Below, piece by piece: positions 1-5,475 of a DNA stretch of 6,498 nucleotides. Numbering within the stretch: the first letter of the stretch is position 1; each line of letters opens with the position of its first letter. Source of the stretch: Clostridium sp. CAG:433 (GTDB taxonomy: Bacteria > Bacillota_I > Bacilli_A > RF39 > UBA660). Location of the stretch: NCBI GenBank assembly GCA_000433675.1, contig FR893538.1:1-6498 (forward strand). The letters run 5' to 3'. The notes below the pieces were generated by a model, which was not told where the DNA came from, ran no database searches, and saw only the letters and a list, made by a program, of their open reading frames with translations. A program made the position numbers and the translations under genes.

Positions 1-118
1 TCAAATAATTCTTTTTTAGTGTCTACTTTTTGTTGACAACTTCATTTATTTAATTTCTTTTTTATTTAATTGAATTTATATAAAACACATATCTAATTTC
101 ATAACATAAAAGATAAAC
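1..118. other. AT-rich intergenic stretch downstream of spoVS
   Basis: No open reading frame of useful length and no RNA gene is visible here. The bases are almost all A and T. The only G/C-containing patch is at about 20-41, where GTGTCTAC and GTTGACAAC are separated by a short T run. A TTGACA hexamer at 33-38 on the plus strand has no matching -10 box 17 bases downstream, so I do not call a promoter. The patch is discussed as a possible mobile-element end in the findings. Confidence 0.5.
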
Positions 119-141
119 AAAAAAAGCAAGTTATCTTGCTT
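119..141 (-). terminator. Intrinsic terminator of spoVS
   Basis: On the minus strand, AAGCAAG (141-135) and CTTGCTT (130-124) form a perfect 7-bp stem around the tetraloop ATAA (134-131), followed by a run of T. The loop contains the TAA stop codon of spoVS, so the terminator is built over the last codons of the gene. The stem can be extended by a G-U pair. Confidence 0.9.
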
Positions 142-391
142 CTACGATTAATTTAATAGCTGTTCTTTCTTCAGAATCAATTAAGATATCTGTAAATGCT
201 GGTATACATACTAAATTTTTACCAGATGGTGCGACAAAACCTCTTGCTATTGCAATTGCTTTAATTGCTTGATTTAAAGCACCTGCTCCTATTGCTTGCA
301 TTTCTACTGACGACTTTTCCCTAAATACATTTGCAAGTGCTCCTGCAACTGAATTTGGATTTGATTTTGACGAAACTTTGATTGTTTCCAT
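131..391 (-). CDS. spoVS: Stage V sporulation protein S (SpoVS)
   Basis: This 86-residue protein has the full usual length of SpoVS and follows the family almost residue by residue: NSVAGALANV near residues 13-22, AIGAGALNQAIKA at 33-45, AIARGFVAPSG at 47-57, and CIPAFTDI and EERTAIKLIVE towards the C-terminus. SpoVS is a small Alba-like-fold protein with proposed nucleic-acid binding. In Bacillus subtilis it affects spore coat assembly and septation during sporulation, and relatives also occur in some non-sporulating bacteria. The start is fixed by an AAGGAGG ribosome binding site (406-400) 8 bases before the ATG. The gene lies between two intrinsic terminators, so it is probably its own transcription unit. 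However, the 43 bases between the upstream terminator's T-tract and the ATG contain no clear sigma-A or sigma-H promoter. Identification is firm from sequence; an actual role in sporulation in this organism is inferred. Confidence 0.97.
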   Translation of the reverse strand: METIKVSSKSNPNSVAGALANVFREKSSVEMQAIGAGALNQAIKAIAIARGFVAPSGKNLVCIPAFTDILIDSEERTAIKLIVEAR

Positions 392-399
392 ATTTTTTG

Positions 400-406
400 C
401 CTCCTT
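400..406 (-). promoter_or_regulatory. Ribosome binding site of spoVS
   Basis: AAGGAGG is read on the minus strand 8 bases before the ATG at 391. It is the strongest Shine-Dalgarno match in the window and, with the HAD gene's site, shows that the host uses a standard anti-SD 16S rRNA tail. Confidence 0.9.
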
Positions 407-434
407 AGTATTACACTTAAATATATGATAAAAT

Positions 435-462
435 AAAAAAAATAGAATAAATTTTTACTCTA
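435..462 (-). terminator. Intrinsic terminator ending the five-gene operon
   Basis: On the minus strand, TAGAGTAA (462-455) pairs with TTATTCTA (450-443), including one G-U pair, around the loop AAAT. An eight-base T run at 442-435 follows. The left arm contains the last codon and the TAA stop of the TPR-like gene. The stem is AT-rich and so weak, but the geometry is classic. Confidence 0.82.
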
Positions 463-1312
463 TTATGTATTTTTTAGTCATTACATCAGACTTTTCTACG
501 TTATTAATATATACACCTGAACATGGATATATATTTACAATCTCTTTAGTATTTAAATTTGTAATTACCATTAGATAATCAGTATTCTTTTTATCAACTG
601 TACCAACCTTTGGATACTCTATAACATATCTATCAAACAAATCATAATAACTAGGTTCGACATTTTCTATTTTTTCTTTTACATAACTAATTACATCTTT
701 TATATCTATTTCACCCTTGAACTTGCTTCTTCCAAGCATTTGATTTTTTTCTATTTTTTCTTCTAATGCACTATCATCATAATCTACAATTTGTGATGTA
801 AAATATCTTAAGTTTTCACTCTTTATTACATCATTTAATTCAGGATAAATATTTTTATAAATATATCTTCTTAAAATATTAACTTCAAGTTCATTTTCTA
901 AAATATATTCTTCTGGTATCTTCATAAATTGTTTATATGCTTCTTCATAATTTTCTTCTTTTATTAAAATTACAATATATTGTATAAGCGATCTTGTTTT
1001 GCCTTCATTATAAGAATACTTAAATAGTTCTTTAGAATTTTCAATATCACCACTATATTTAAGTACAAGAGCATAATAATATGCAATTTCTCTATTATCT
1101 AAGTAATCTTCCGCAAGTTCTTTAACTCCATCAAATTCTCCATCCATAAATAATAATTTTACATATATAGATAATGCTGCTTCATTATAATAGTAATGAT
1201 TTAAGATTTTTCTAAGTTCTCTTTTAGCAAGTTCCTTATTTCCCATCTCAATTAATTTTAGTATCGAGTTAAACTGCTTTCCCCTTTGTGTACTATACAC
1301 TTTATTTTTCAT
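455..1312 (-). CDS. TPR-like repeat protein with an uncharacterised C-terminal domain
   Basis: The protein has 285 residues from the chosen start. Residues about 14-150 are helical and repeat-like, with TPR-type spacing of small and aromatic residues, for example AYYYALVLKYSGDIENSKELF at 77-97 (cited here only as a landmark) and the EENYEEAYKQF helix at 119-129. Residues about 150-215 are charged and helical. The last 60 residues (YDLFDRYVIEYP at 223-234, then IVNIYPC at 258-264) look beta-rich and like a separate domain. There is no signal peptide or membrane helix, so it is likely cytosolic and perhaps a scaffold or protein-binding factor; no catalytic motif is visible. A longer reading begins at 1348, but its 12 extra residues only re-read the hydrolase gene's end. 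The ATG at 1312 has GGGGG (1323-1319) six bases upstream and overlaps the hydrolase stop by 11 bases. It is the last gene of the operon. Function unknown. Confidence 0.8.
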   Translation of the reverse strand: MKNKVYSTQRGKQFNSILKLIEMGNKELAKRELRKILNHYYYNEAALSIYVKLLFMDGEFDGVKELAEDYLDNREIAYYYALVLKYSGDIENSKELFKYSYNEGKTRSLIQYIVILIKEENYEEAYKQFMKIPEEYILENELEVNILRRYIYKNIYPELNDVIKSENLRYFTSQIVDYDDSALEEKIEKNQMLGRSKFKGEIDIKDVISYVKEKIENVEPSYYDLFDRYVIEYPKVGTVDKKNTDYLMVITNLNTKEIVNIYPCSGVYINNVEKSDVMTKKYIIE

Positions 1313-1880
1313 TATAAGCCCCCAAATAATAATTATTAATTTTTTCATATTTCATATTACTACTTTCACCATGTCCTGGATAAATAATAATATCATCACT
1401 ATATTTATATATCTTTATTAGTGATTTTTTCATATCATTAAAACTTGAATACTCAAGATCAGTTCTTCCTATTACACCTTTAAATAAGAAGTCTCCTGTA
1501 AACATTATATTTTCTTCATAAAAATAATATGTTACTAAATCATTTCTATGTCCTGGAGTATATATTACTTCAAATTTAAAGTTTTCTATTTCGTATTTCT
1601 TTTCTTCTACATTAATTAGATTTTGTTTATTTATTTCATTATTTATATTATGATAATAAATTTTAACATTATATTTTTTTTCTAAAGAGTCTAGTGCGCC
1701 AATATGATCGTAGTGTGCATGAGTAATAAGAATAGCACATACTTTAAGATTTAAATCATCTATTTTATTTTCTATTTTTGCTGCTTCAGCACCTGGATCA
1801 ACTATTATGCATTTATCTTTAATTATTAGTAAGTAGCAGTTTTCTTTAAGTTCACCAACTACTATTTTTTCTACTAACAT
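1302..1880 (-). CDS. Metallo-beta-lactamase-fold hydrolase, glyoxalase II-like
   Basis: This 192-residue cytosolic protein carries the full metal-binding set of the metallo-beta-lactamase superfamily. These are THAHYDH at residues 53-59 (His54, His56, Asp58, His59), TPGH with His111, TGD with Asp130, and YPGH with His170. Together they can hold two metal ions, normally zinc. The early VDPGAE element at 27-32 and the late GRTD (138-141) and YPGHGE motifs are typical of the small glyoxalase II-like group (YcbL/YqgX type), which hydrolyses thioesters such as hydroxyacyl-glutathione or related substrates. The usual TPGHTPGS is altered here to TPGHRNDL, which could change the substrate pocket. The length is slightly below the usual 200-215. 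The start has GGGGG (1893-1889) eight bases upstream, and the gene begins 12 bases after the HAD stop. The true substrate cannot be read from sequence. Confidence 0.92.
   Translation of the reverse strand: MLVEKIVVGELKENCYLLIIKDKCIIVDPGAEAAKIENKIDDLNLKVCAILITHAHYDHIGALDSLEKKYNVKIYYHNINNEINKQNLINVEEKKYEIENFKFEVIYTPGHRNDLVTYYFYEENIMFTGDFLFKGVIGRTDLEYSSFNDMKKSLIKIYKYSDDIIIYPGHGESSNMKYEKINNYYLGAYNEK
1319..1323 (-). promoter_or_regulatory. Ribosome binding site choosing the TPR gene start
   Basis: GGGGG is read on the minus strand six bases before the ATG at 1312 and lies inside the last codons of the hydrolase gene. No comparable site precedes the upstream in-frame ATG at 1348, so the shorter start is preferred. 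It can pair with CCUCC of the 16S tail through one G-U pair. Confidence 0.65.
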
Positions 1881-1888
1881 AAAAATTT

Positions 1889-1893
1889 CCCCC
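1889..1893 (-). promoter_or_regulatory. Ribosome binding site of the hydrolase gene
   Basis: GGGGG is eight bases before the ATG at 1880. Its first G is the last base of the HAD gene's TAG stop, so termination and initiation sites touch and translation is probably coupled. Confidence 0.65.
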
Positions 1894-2396
1894 TAATCAA
1901 ATATGTCTAGTATTTCTTCTAAAGATGTTATATTTTTAAATTTACAATTGCTTTCTTTTTCTTTTGTAAATTTTATTCCTATTCCTCCTGATGCTTCCCA
2001 ATCTATTAAATTACCTGAATAATCATCAACAAGTATTGCACCTTTTGTTTGAGTCATTTTTGTTTTTGAAACTCCAGATGGAACAGGTATTATTGTTAAA
2101 TCATTAGTAATACCATCTAAAAATTTAATTTTAGCCTTTGCTTCTTTAAGTGAATTTACATGTGTTAAAATTGATATATTAAATTTGCCTGATTCACTTA
2201 ATTTTCTTATGGCATTTACACTATCATTTAAAGCTACAGAATCATCAATTAATTCTTCCCAATCTATTTTAGAAAATAATTTACTCATTTCTTTTGTTTG
2301 AGTTTTATAATCTAAATTAAGTTGTTTAGCAAGTTTATAAACAGGAGGTAAAGTATCTAATATTACTCCATCAAAATCTATATATAAGTTTCTCAT
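1893..2396 (-). CDS. HAD-superfamily phosphatase, possibly 5'-nucleotidase-like
   Basis: This 167-residue protein has the haloacid dehalogenase signature. Motif I is YIDFDGV with nucleophile Asp7 and acid/base Asp9. Motif II is SILTH with Thr78. A lysine (Lys111 or Lys118) is available for motif III, and motif IV is ILVDDYSGN with Asp124/Asp125 for magnesium. The stretch between motifs I and II (about 12-72) is helical and would form a small C1-type cap. Overall size and the late GGIGIKF strand resemble the small 5'(3')-deoxyribonucleotidase-like proteins of phages and Bacillota, but the substrate is not evident and a sugar-phosphate or other phosphatase is equally possible. The start codon overlaps the pseudouridine synthase stop as ATGA, and a consensus AGGAGG (2409-2404) sits seven bases upstream inside that gene, so the two are very likely translationally coupled. 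Confidence 0.85.
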   Translation of the reverse strand: MRNLYIDFDGVILDTLPPVYKLAKQLNLDYKTQTKEMSKLFSKIDWEELIDDSVALNDSVNAIRKLSESGKFNISILTHVNSLKEAKAKIKFLDGITNDLTIIPVPSGVSKTKMTQTKGAILVDDYSGNLIDWEASGGIGIKFTKEKESNCKFKNITSLEEILDIFD

Positions 2397-3055
2397 AAAA
2401 TATCCTCCTCACTTTTTACTATATTCCAGTTTGGTAAGTTTTTAAAAGTCATTACTTCTTTTGTAACTGGATGAATAAATTCTAATTTATATGCATAAAG
2501 CATTATTTGTTTTTTATCTTGAAAACCATATCTTTGATCACCATATATTGGATGATTAATATTGCTTAATTGAAGTCTTATTTGATGATGTCTACCTGTT
2601 ATTAAATTTATTTTTAATAAAGATAAGTTATCTTCTTCTTTTATTACTTTATATTCTAATACTGCTTCTTTTCCATTTTTTTCATCTATATATGAGTTAT
2701 GTGTTTTTTCATCTTTTGACATTTTATTTATAAGTTTATCACACTTTTTATCTAAAATGCCATGAACTACTGCTAGATATGTTTTATGTATTTTATTGGT
2801 TCTAACTTCTTCACTTAGTCTTGATGCTGCTTTACTTGTTTTTGCAAATACCATAACTCCACCTACTGGTCTATCAAGTCTATGAACAAGGCCTAAATAA
2901 ACATTACCTGTTTTATTATATTTTTCCTTTATATAATTTTTTATTATAGTAAGCATATCAAGATCATTTGACGAATCTGCTTGAACTGGAACATTATATG
3001 GTTTAATAACTACTATAATATGATTATCTTCATATAAAATTTTCAAATTATTCAT
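2393..3055 (-). CDS. RluA-family RNA pseudouridine synthase
   Basis: The protein isomerises uridine to pseudouridine in structured RNA, most likely 23S rRNA or a tRNA; the exact site cannot be read from sequence. It has 220 residues from the chosen start. The hallmarks are LYEDNHIIVVIKP near the N-terminus, the catalytic motif HRLDRPVGG at residues 58-66 with the invariant Asp61, KTYLAVVHG at 91-99, and the late GRHHQIRLQL (family GRTHQIR) plus HPIYGDQRYG. There is no S4 RNA-binding domain, so it is the short, catalytic-domain-only type. A longer reading starts at 3073, but its six extra codons re-read the methyltransferase end. The ATG at 3055 has a GGG-rich site 6 bases upstream (3064-3062) and homology begins just after it. 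It overlaps the methyltransferase stop by 8 bases and ends in TGA within the ATGA overlap with the HAD gene. Confidence 0.94.
   Translation of the reverse strand: MNNLKILYEDNHIIVVIKPYNVPVQADSSNDLDMLTIIKNYIKEKYNKTGNVYLGLVHRLDRPVGGVMVFAKTSKAASRLSEEVRTNKIHKTYLAVVHGILDKKCDKLINKMSKDEKTHNSYIDEKNGKEAVLEYKVIKEEDNLSLLKINLITGRHHQIRLQLSNINHPIYGDQRYGFQDKKQIMLYAYKLEFIHPVTKEVMTFKNLPNWNIVKSEEDIL
2404..2409 (-). promoter_or_regulatory. Ribosome binding site of the HAD gene
   Basis: A consensus AGGAGG lies seven bases before the ATG at 2396, within the final codons of the pseudouridine synthase gene. It confirms the HAD start and the use of TGA as a stop at 2395-2393. Confidence 0.9.
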
Positions 3056-3917
3056 CTTTTTCCCATCTTCCATAAATACCGCATGGTAAAACTAAATCAC
3101 TATTTTCCATAGGAAGACCAACTTCACCACTACTTATTTTACCTTTATGTTTTTTATTTATTGTAAGACTCAATATATTTTCAAGTACTTTTGGACTCAT
3201 TCCTGTTGTATACGAATTAATTAAGAAAAATAATGGATCATCACTTAATACATCTTCACATAATTTAATTAATTTAAATAAACTTTCTTCTATATTCCAA
3301 ACTTCTTTATTTGCTCCTCTACCAAATGATGGTGGATCCATAATAATTGCGTCATATTTATGACCCCTTCTTATTTCCCTTTGAACAAATTTAATTACAT
3401 CATCTACAATAAATCTTACATTTTTATCTTGAAGATTTGAACTTATTATATTTTCTTTTGCCCACGCTGTCATACCTTTTGATGAATCAACATGTACAAC
3501 ATCCGCTCCTGCATAAGCACAAGCAACAGTCGCACCGCCTGTATACGCAAATAAATTAAGTACATTTATGTGTCTATTACTTTTCTTTATCTTATCTATC
3601 ATATAATCCCAGTTTACAGCCTGTTCTGGAAATAAACCTGTATGTTTAAATCCCATTAATTTAATATTGAATGTTAAATCTTTATAACTAACTGTCCATC
3701 TATCAGAAATATTATTTTTGTATTCCCAGTATCCACCACCAGTTTTACTTCTATGATAAATTGCATTTGCTTTATTCCATAATTTTGGATTTGTTTTTTC
3801 ATCCCATATTATTTGTGGATCGGGTCTTGATAATATTATTCCATTCCAAGACTCTAGTTTCATTCCACCTGACATATCTAATATTTTATAATCTTTCCAA
3901 GAATTTGCTAAATTCAT
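3048..3917 (-). CDS. Class I SAM-dependent methyltransferase, RlmI/COG1092-like
   Basis: This 289-residue cytosolic protein has the Rossmann-fold methyltransferase core. Motif I is VLNLFAYTGGATVACA (residues 119-134), which binds S-adenosylmethionine. It is followed by the acidic-loop strand VVHVDSSKG (140-148), VDDVIKF (171-177), and the catalytic motif IIMDPPSFGRG (191-201). DPPSFGRG and the preceding GLFPEQAVNWDYM segment (94-106) are typical of the RlmI/RlmK-like rRNA methyltransferases. It lacks the N-terminal PUA domain of E. coli RlmI, so this is the shorter variant; whether it makes m5C or another mark, and where, is not determined. The N-terminal LESWNGIILSRPDPQ matches the family, supporting the first ATG, which follows GGAAGTGAT (3931-3923). 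It is the first gene of the operon, with a promoter 27 bases upstream, and is followed directly by a pseudouridine synthase, which supports an RNA-modification role. Confidence 0.92.
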   Translation of the reverse strand: MNLANSWKDYKILDMSGGMKLESWNGIILSRPDPQIIWDEKTNPKLWNKANAIYHRSKTGGGYWEYKNNISDRWTVSYKDLTFNIKLMGFKHTGLFPEQAVNWDYMIDKIKKSNRHINVLNLFAYTGGATVACAYAGADVVHVDSSKGMTAWAKENIISSNLQDKNVRFIVDDVIKFVQREIRRGHKYDAIIMDPPSFGRGANKEVWNIEESLFKLIKLCEDVLSDDPLFFLINSYTTGMSPKVLENILSLTINKKHKGKISSGEVGLPMENSDLVLPCGIYGRWEKDE

Positions 3918-3943
3918 TTATAATCACTTCCAAATCTATATGT

Positions 3944-3949
3944 ATTATA
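3944..3949 (-). promoter_or_regulatory. Promoter -10 box of the five-gene operon
   Basis: A perfect TATAAT is read on the minus strand, placing the transcription start near 3937, about 20 bases before the methyltransferase ATG at 3917. The region 17 bases upstream is the T-tract of the preceding terminator, so there is no good TTGACA -35 box. The promoter may be of moderate strength or need another contact. Confidence 0.65.
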
Positions 3950-3961
3950 CCTTATAGTAAC

Positions 3962-3985
3962 AAAAAAAACTAGATATAACTAGTT
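3962..3985 (-). terminator. Small intrinsic terminator after the coiled-coil gene
   Basis: AACTAG (3985-3980) and CTAGTT (3973-3968) form a perfect six-bp stem with the loop TTATAT and are followed by six T (3967-3962). The TAG in the left arm is the stop codon of the upstream gene. The stem has only two G-C pairs, so termination may be incomplete and some transcripts could continue into the operon. Confidence 0.6.
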
Positions 3986-4813
3986 AATTTTTTTACTATC
4001 ACCCATTTTATAACTTAAATACTTTTGTACTTCTTCTTCACTTGTGTTTTGAAAAAATTCTATTGCATTATCTAGTTTTTTAATTTGATTTTGATAATCA
4101 GTAATAAACCATTTATAAATATTAAACTCTTTATCAGAAATTTTCTTATCTTTATCATACATGTTATAATTTTTTAGGCTTAGCATAGAAAGTAAACAAA
4201 ATAATAATCCCAATATATATTTATCATTACAAACACAAAGTATACCATTTATTGCTGTTATCAACATATTTATAATACATTCTCTTTTTAATTCTTTTAT
4301 GTCACTATAATAGTTATCTCTAATTGGTTTAGAATTATCAAAAAAAAGACAATCAGTTTTAAGATCATTTTGTAATCCCCTTAATATTTTTATATAATCA
4401 CTTTTTTTCGTATTCAAACTAAAGTATAAATCCATTTGTTTAATATTTTTGGTATAAAAATCAATCTGATTATTATTTTTTAAAATATCACTTTCTAATC
4501 TTGATATTTCCTTTTCTAAATTATTATATTCTTCTTCATTATTTTCTAAAAGTTCATCAAGTATTTTATCACACATATCAATATTCCTTTTATTTTTCTT
4601 TCCATAAATACCCAAAGTAATAATGTTAAAAAACATAATTCTAATTTTTAAAATCTTGTATTGTAACAAATATTTATCACTGGTAACTGTTAAATCATTT
4701 AACTGTTGTTTTAACTTTTCAATTGATTTTTCATCTATTTCCTTATTAGTTGATATAACACTTAACATTACTTTCATTTCTTGAAGCAAATCAAATAATT
4801 CTTTATCATTCAT
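3980..4813 (-). CDS. Unrecognised coiled-coil protein with a two-helix membrane hairpin
   Basis: I do not recognise this 277-residue protein. Residues 28-57 are helical and charged. Residues 58-71 are a short hydrophobic patch (FFNIITLGIYG) followed by a KKNKR basic cluster. Residues 82-127 form a clear coiled coil, with heptad positions at L89, Y96, I103, I110, I117, I124 and L85, N92, L99, L106, N113, Y120. Residues about 179-195 and 199-213 are two hydrophobic helices joined by a very short CNDK turn, which looks like a membrane hairpin. The C-terminal 60 residues are again helical and charged. There is no signal peptide, enzyme motif or ATP-binding site. The start is supported by AAGGTGA (4827-4821) seven bases upstream. 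It has its own near-consensus promoter and terminator, so it is probably transcribed alone. Base composition matches its neighbours. A membrane-anchored structural or stress protein is a guess only. Confidence 0.75.
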   Translation of the reverse strand: MNDKELFDLLQEMKVMLSVISTNKEIDEKSIEKLKQQLNDLTVTSDKYLLQYKILKIRIMFFNIITLGIYGKKNKRNIDMCDKILDELLENNEEEYNNLEKEISRLESDILKNNNQIDFYTKNIKQMDLYFSLNTKKSDYIKILRGLQNDLKTDCLFFDNSKPIRDNYYSDIKELKRECIINMLITAINGILCVCNDKYILGLLFCLLSMLSLKNYNMYDKDKKISDKEFNIYKWFITDYQNQIKKLDNAIEFFQNTSEEEVQKYLSYKMGDSKKIN

Positions 4814-4820
4814 ACAACAG

Positions 4821-4827
4821 TCACCTT
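4821..4827 (-). promoter_or_regulatory. Ribosome binding site of the coiled-coil gene
   Basis: AAGGTGA lies seven bases before the ATG at 4813. Together with the strong promoter it argues that this orphan gene is really expressed. Confidence 0.8.
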
Positions 4828-4841
4828 TTTCTTAAGCATAT

Positions 4842-4870
4842 AGTATAAATTGATAAATAGTGTTTGTCAA
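4842..4870 (-). promoter_or_regulatory. Sigma-A type promoter of the coiled-coil gene
   Basis: A consensus TTGACA (4870-4865) is followed after exactly 17 bases by TATACT (4847-4842), giving a start near 4835. This is the closest match to consensus in the window. The -35 box contains the TGA stop codon of the exonuclease gene (4869-4867), so the promoter is built into the end of the upstream gene. Confidence 0.87.
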
Positions 4871-5406
4871 TTTCTTTTTTTCTTATTTTTACAATATTGG
4901 TATAAATCATTACAAGTTAAAGAATCATCTAGTGCTCTATGTGAATTATAGTTTAACCCTAAATATTCTTTTAATGTTTTTAATCTATGATTTTTACTAT
5001 CGTAAATTGTTATTCTAGAAAGAAGTAAAGTATCAACTATTCTATTTTTTAAATGTTTTAAATGTAATTTTGTAATATTTGCCTCAATAAAATCATAATC
5101 AAATTTTACATTATGACCAATAATTGTATAATCTTCAATAAAATCTAAAAATTTAGGTAGTACTACATCTATTTTATCTTTTCCTTTTAAGTCATCATCT
5201 GTAATACCAGTAACATCTGTTATTATTTGATTTAATTTTATTTCTGGATCTATCAAATAACTAAACTCATCTATTTTCTTATTATCTTTATATTTTATCG
5301 CACCTATTTCAATTATTTTGTCTTTCTTAGGATTAAGTCCACTTGTTTCTATATCAAAAACAACATAATCATCAGGTAACTCATTTGTTCTTAAACTCTG
5401 ATACAT
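4867..5406 (-). CDS. DEDDh 3'-5' exonuclease, DnaQ/PolC epsilon-like
   Basis: This 179-residue protein is a stand-alone exonuclease domain that removes nucleotides from the 3' end of DNA or RNA. All three Exo motifs are present. Exo I is VVFDIETSGL with Asp18 and Glu20, Exo II is IIGHNVKFDYDF with His98-Asn99 and Asp103, and Exo III is SHRALDDS with His156 and Asp161 (DEDDh type). The segment ITDVTGITDDDL at 62-73 is also characteristic of the PolC/epsilon branch. No polymerase, BRCT or helicase domain is attached, so it is an epsilon-like accessory nuclease rather than the replicative PolC. A role in repair, proofreading or RNA turnover is possible. The C-terminus is a basic KNKKKRN tail. 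Its own promoter lies just upstream (5447-5475). The ribosome binding site (AGAAAGAG, 6-13 bases before the ATG) is weak, and the gene ends in TGA inside the next promoter. Confidence 0.93.
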   Translation of the reverse strand: MYQSLRTNELPDDYVVFDIETSGLNPKKDKIIEIGAIKYKDNKKIDEFSYLIDPEIKLNQIITDVTGITDDDLKGKDKIDVVLPKFLDFIEDYTIIGHNVKFDYDFIEANITKLHLKHLKNRIVDTLLLSRITIYDSKNHRLKTLKEYLGLNYNSHRALDDSLTCNDLYQYCKNKKKRN

Positions 5407-5446
5407 ATTAATCTCTTTCTAGCACATTAAGTAAAAGTGCACTTAT

Positions 5447-5475
5447 ATTATAATTGTTAATACTTATTTTTTCAA
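5447..5475 (-). promoter_or_regulatory. Sigma-A type promoter of the exonuclease gene
   Basis: TTGAAA (5475-5470), 17 bases, then a perfect TATAAT (5452-5447), giving a start near 5440. The -35 box lies within the last codons (Leu-Lys) of the dehydrogenase gene. The perfect 10-base palindrome AAGTGCACTT (5435-5444) sits across the expected start, which could be an operator or chance. Confidence 0.82.

Noticed and set aside
33..61. Plus-strand promoter from TTGACA at 33-38
   Set aside because: The expected -10 position 17 bases later reads TCTTTT, and no gene follows on the plus strand.
3761..3973. 70-residue open reading frame on the plus strand
   Set aside because: It runs antisense to the start of the methyltransferase gene, through its promoter and the neighbouring terminator, has no ribosome binding site, and encodes a low-complexity hydrophobic string typical of AT-rich antisense DNA.
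3980..4813. Reading the coiled-coil gene as a SLATT-like or other defence effector because of its two membrane helices
   Set aside because: Only the topology is similar; no nucleotide-sensing, TIR, nuclease or synthetase partner is adjacent, and the neighbours are housekeeping genes.
4867..5406. Calling the exonuclease a fragment of PolC or DinG
   Set aside because: It has a complete domain with all Exo motifs, its own promoter and a natural stop; nothing downstream resembles polymerase or helicase.
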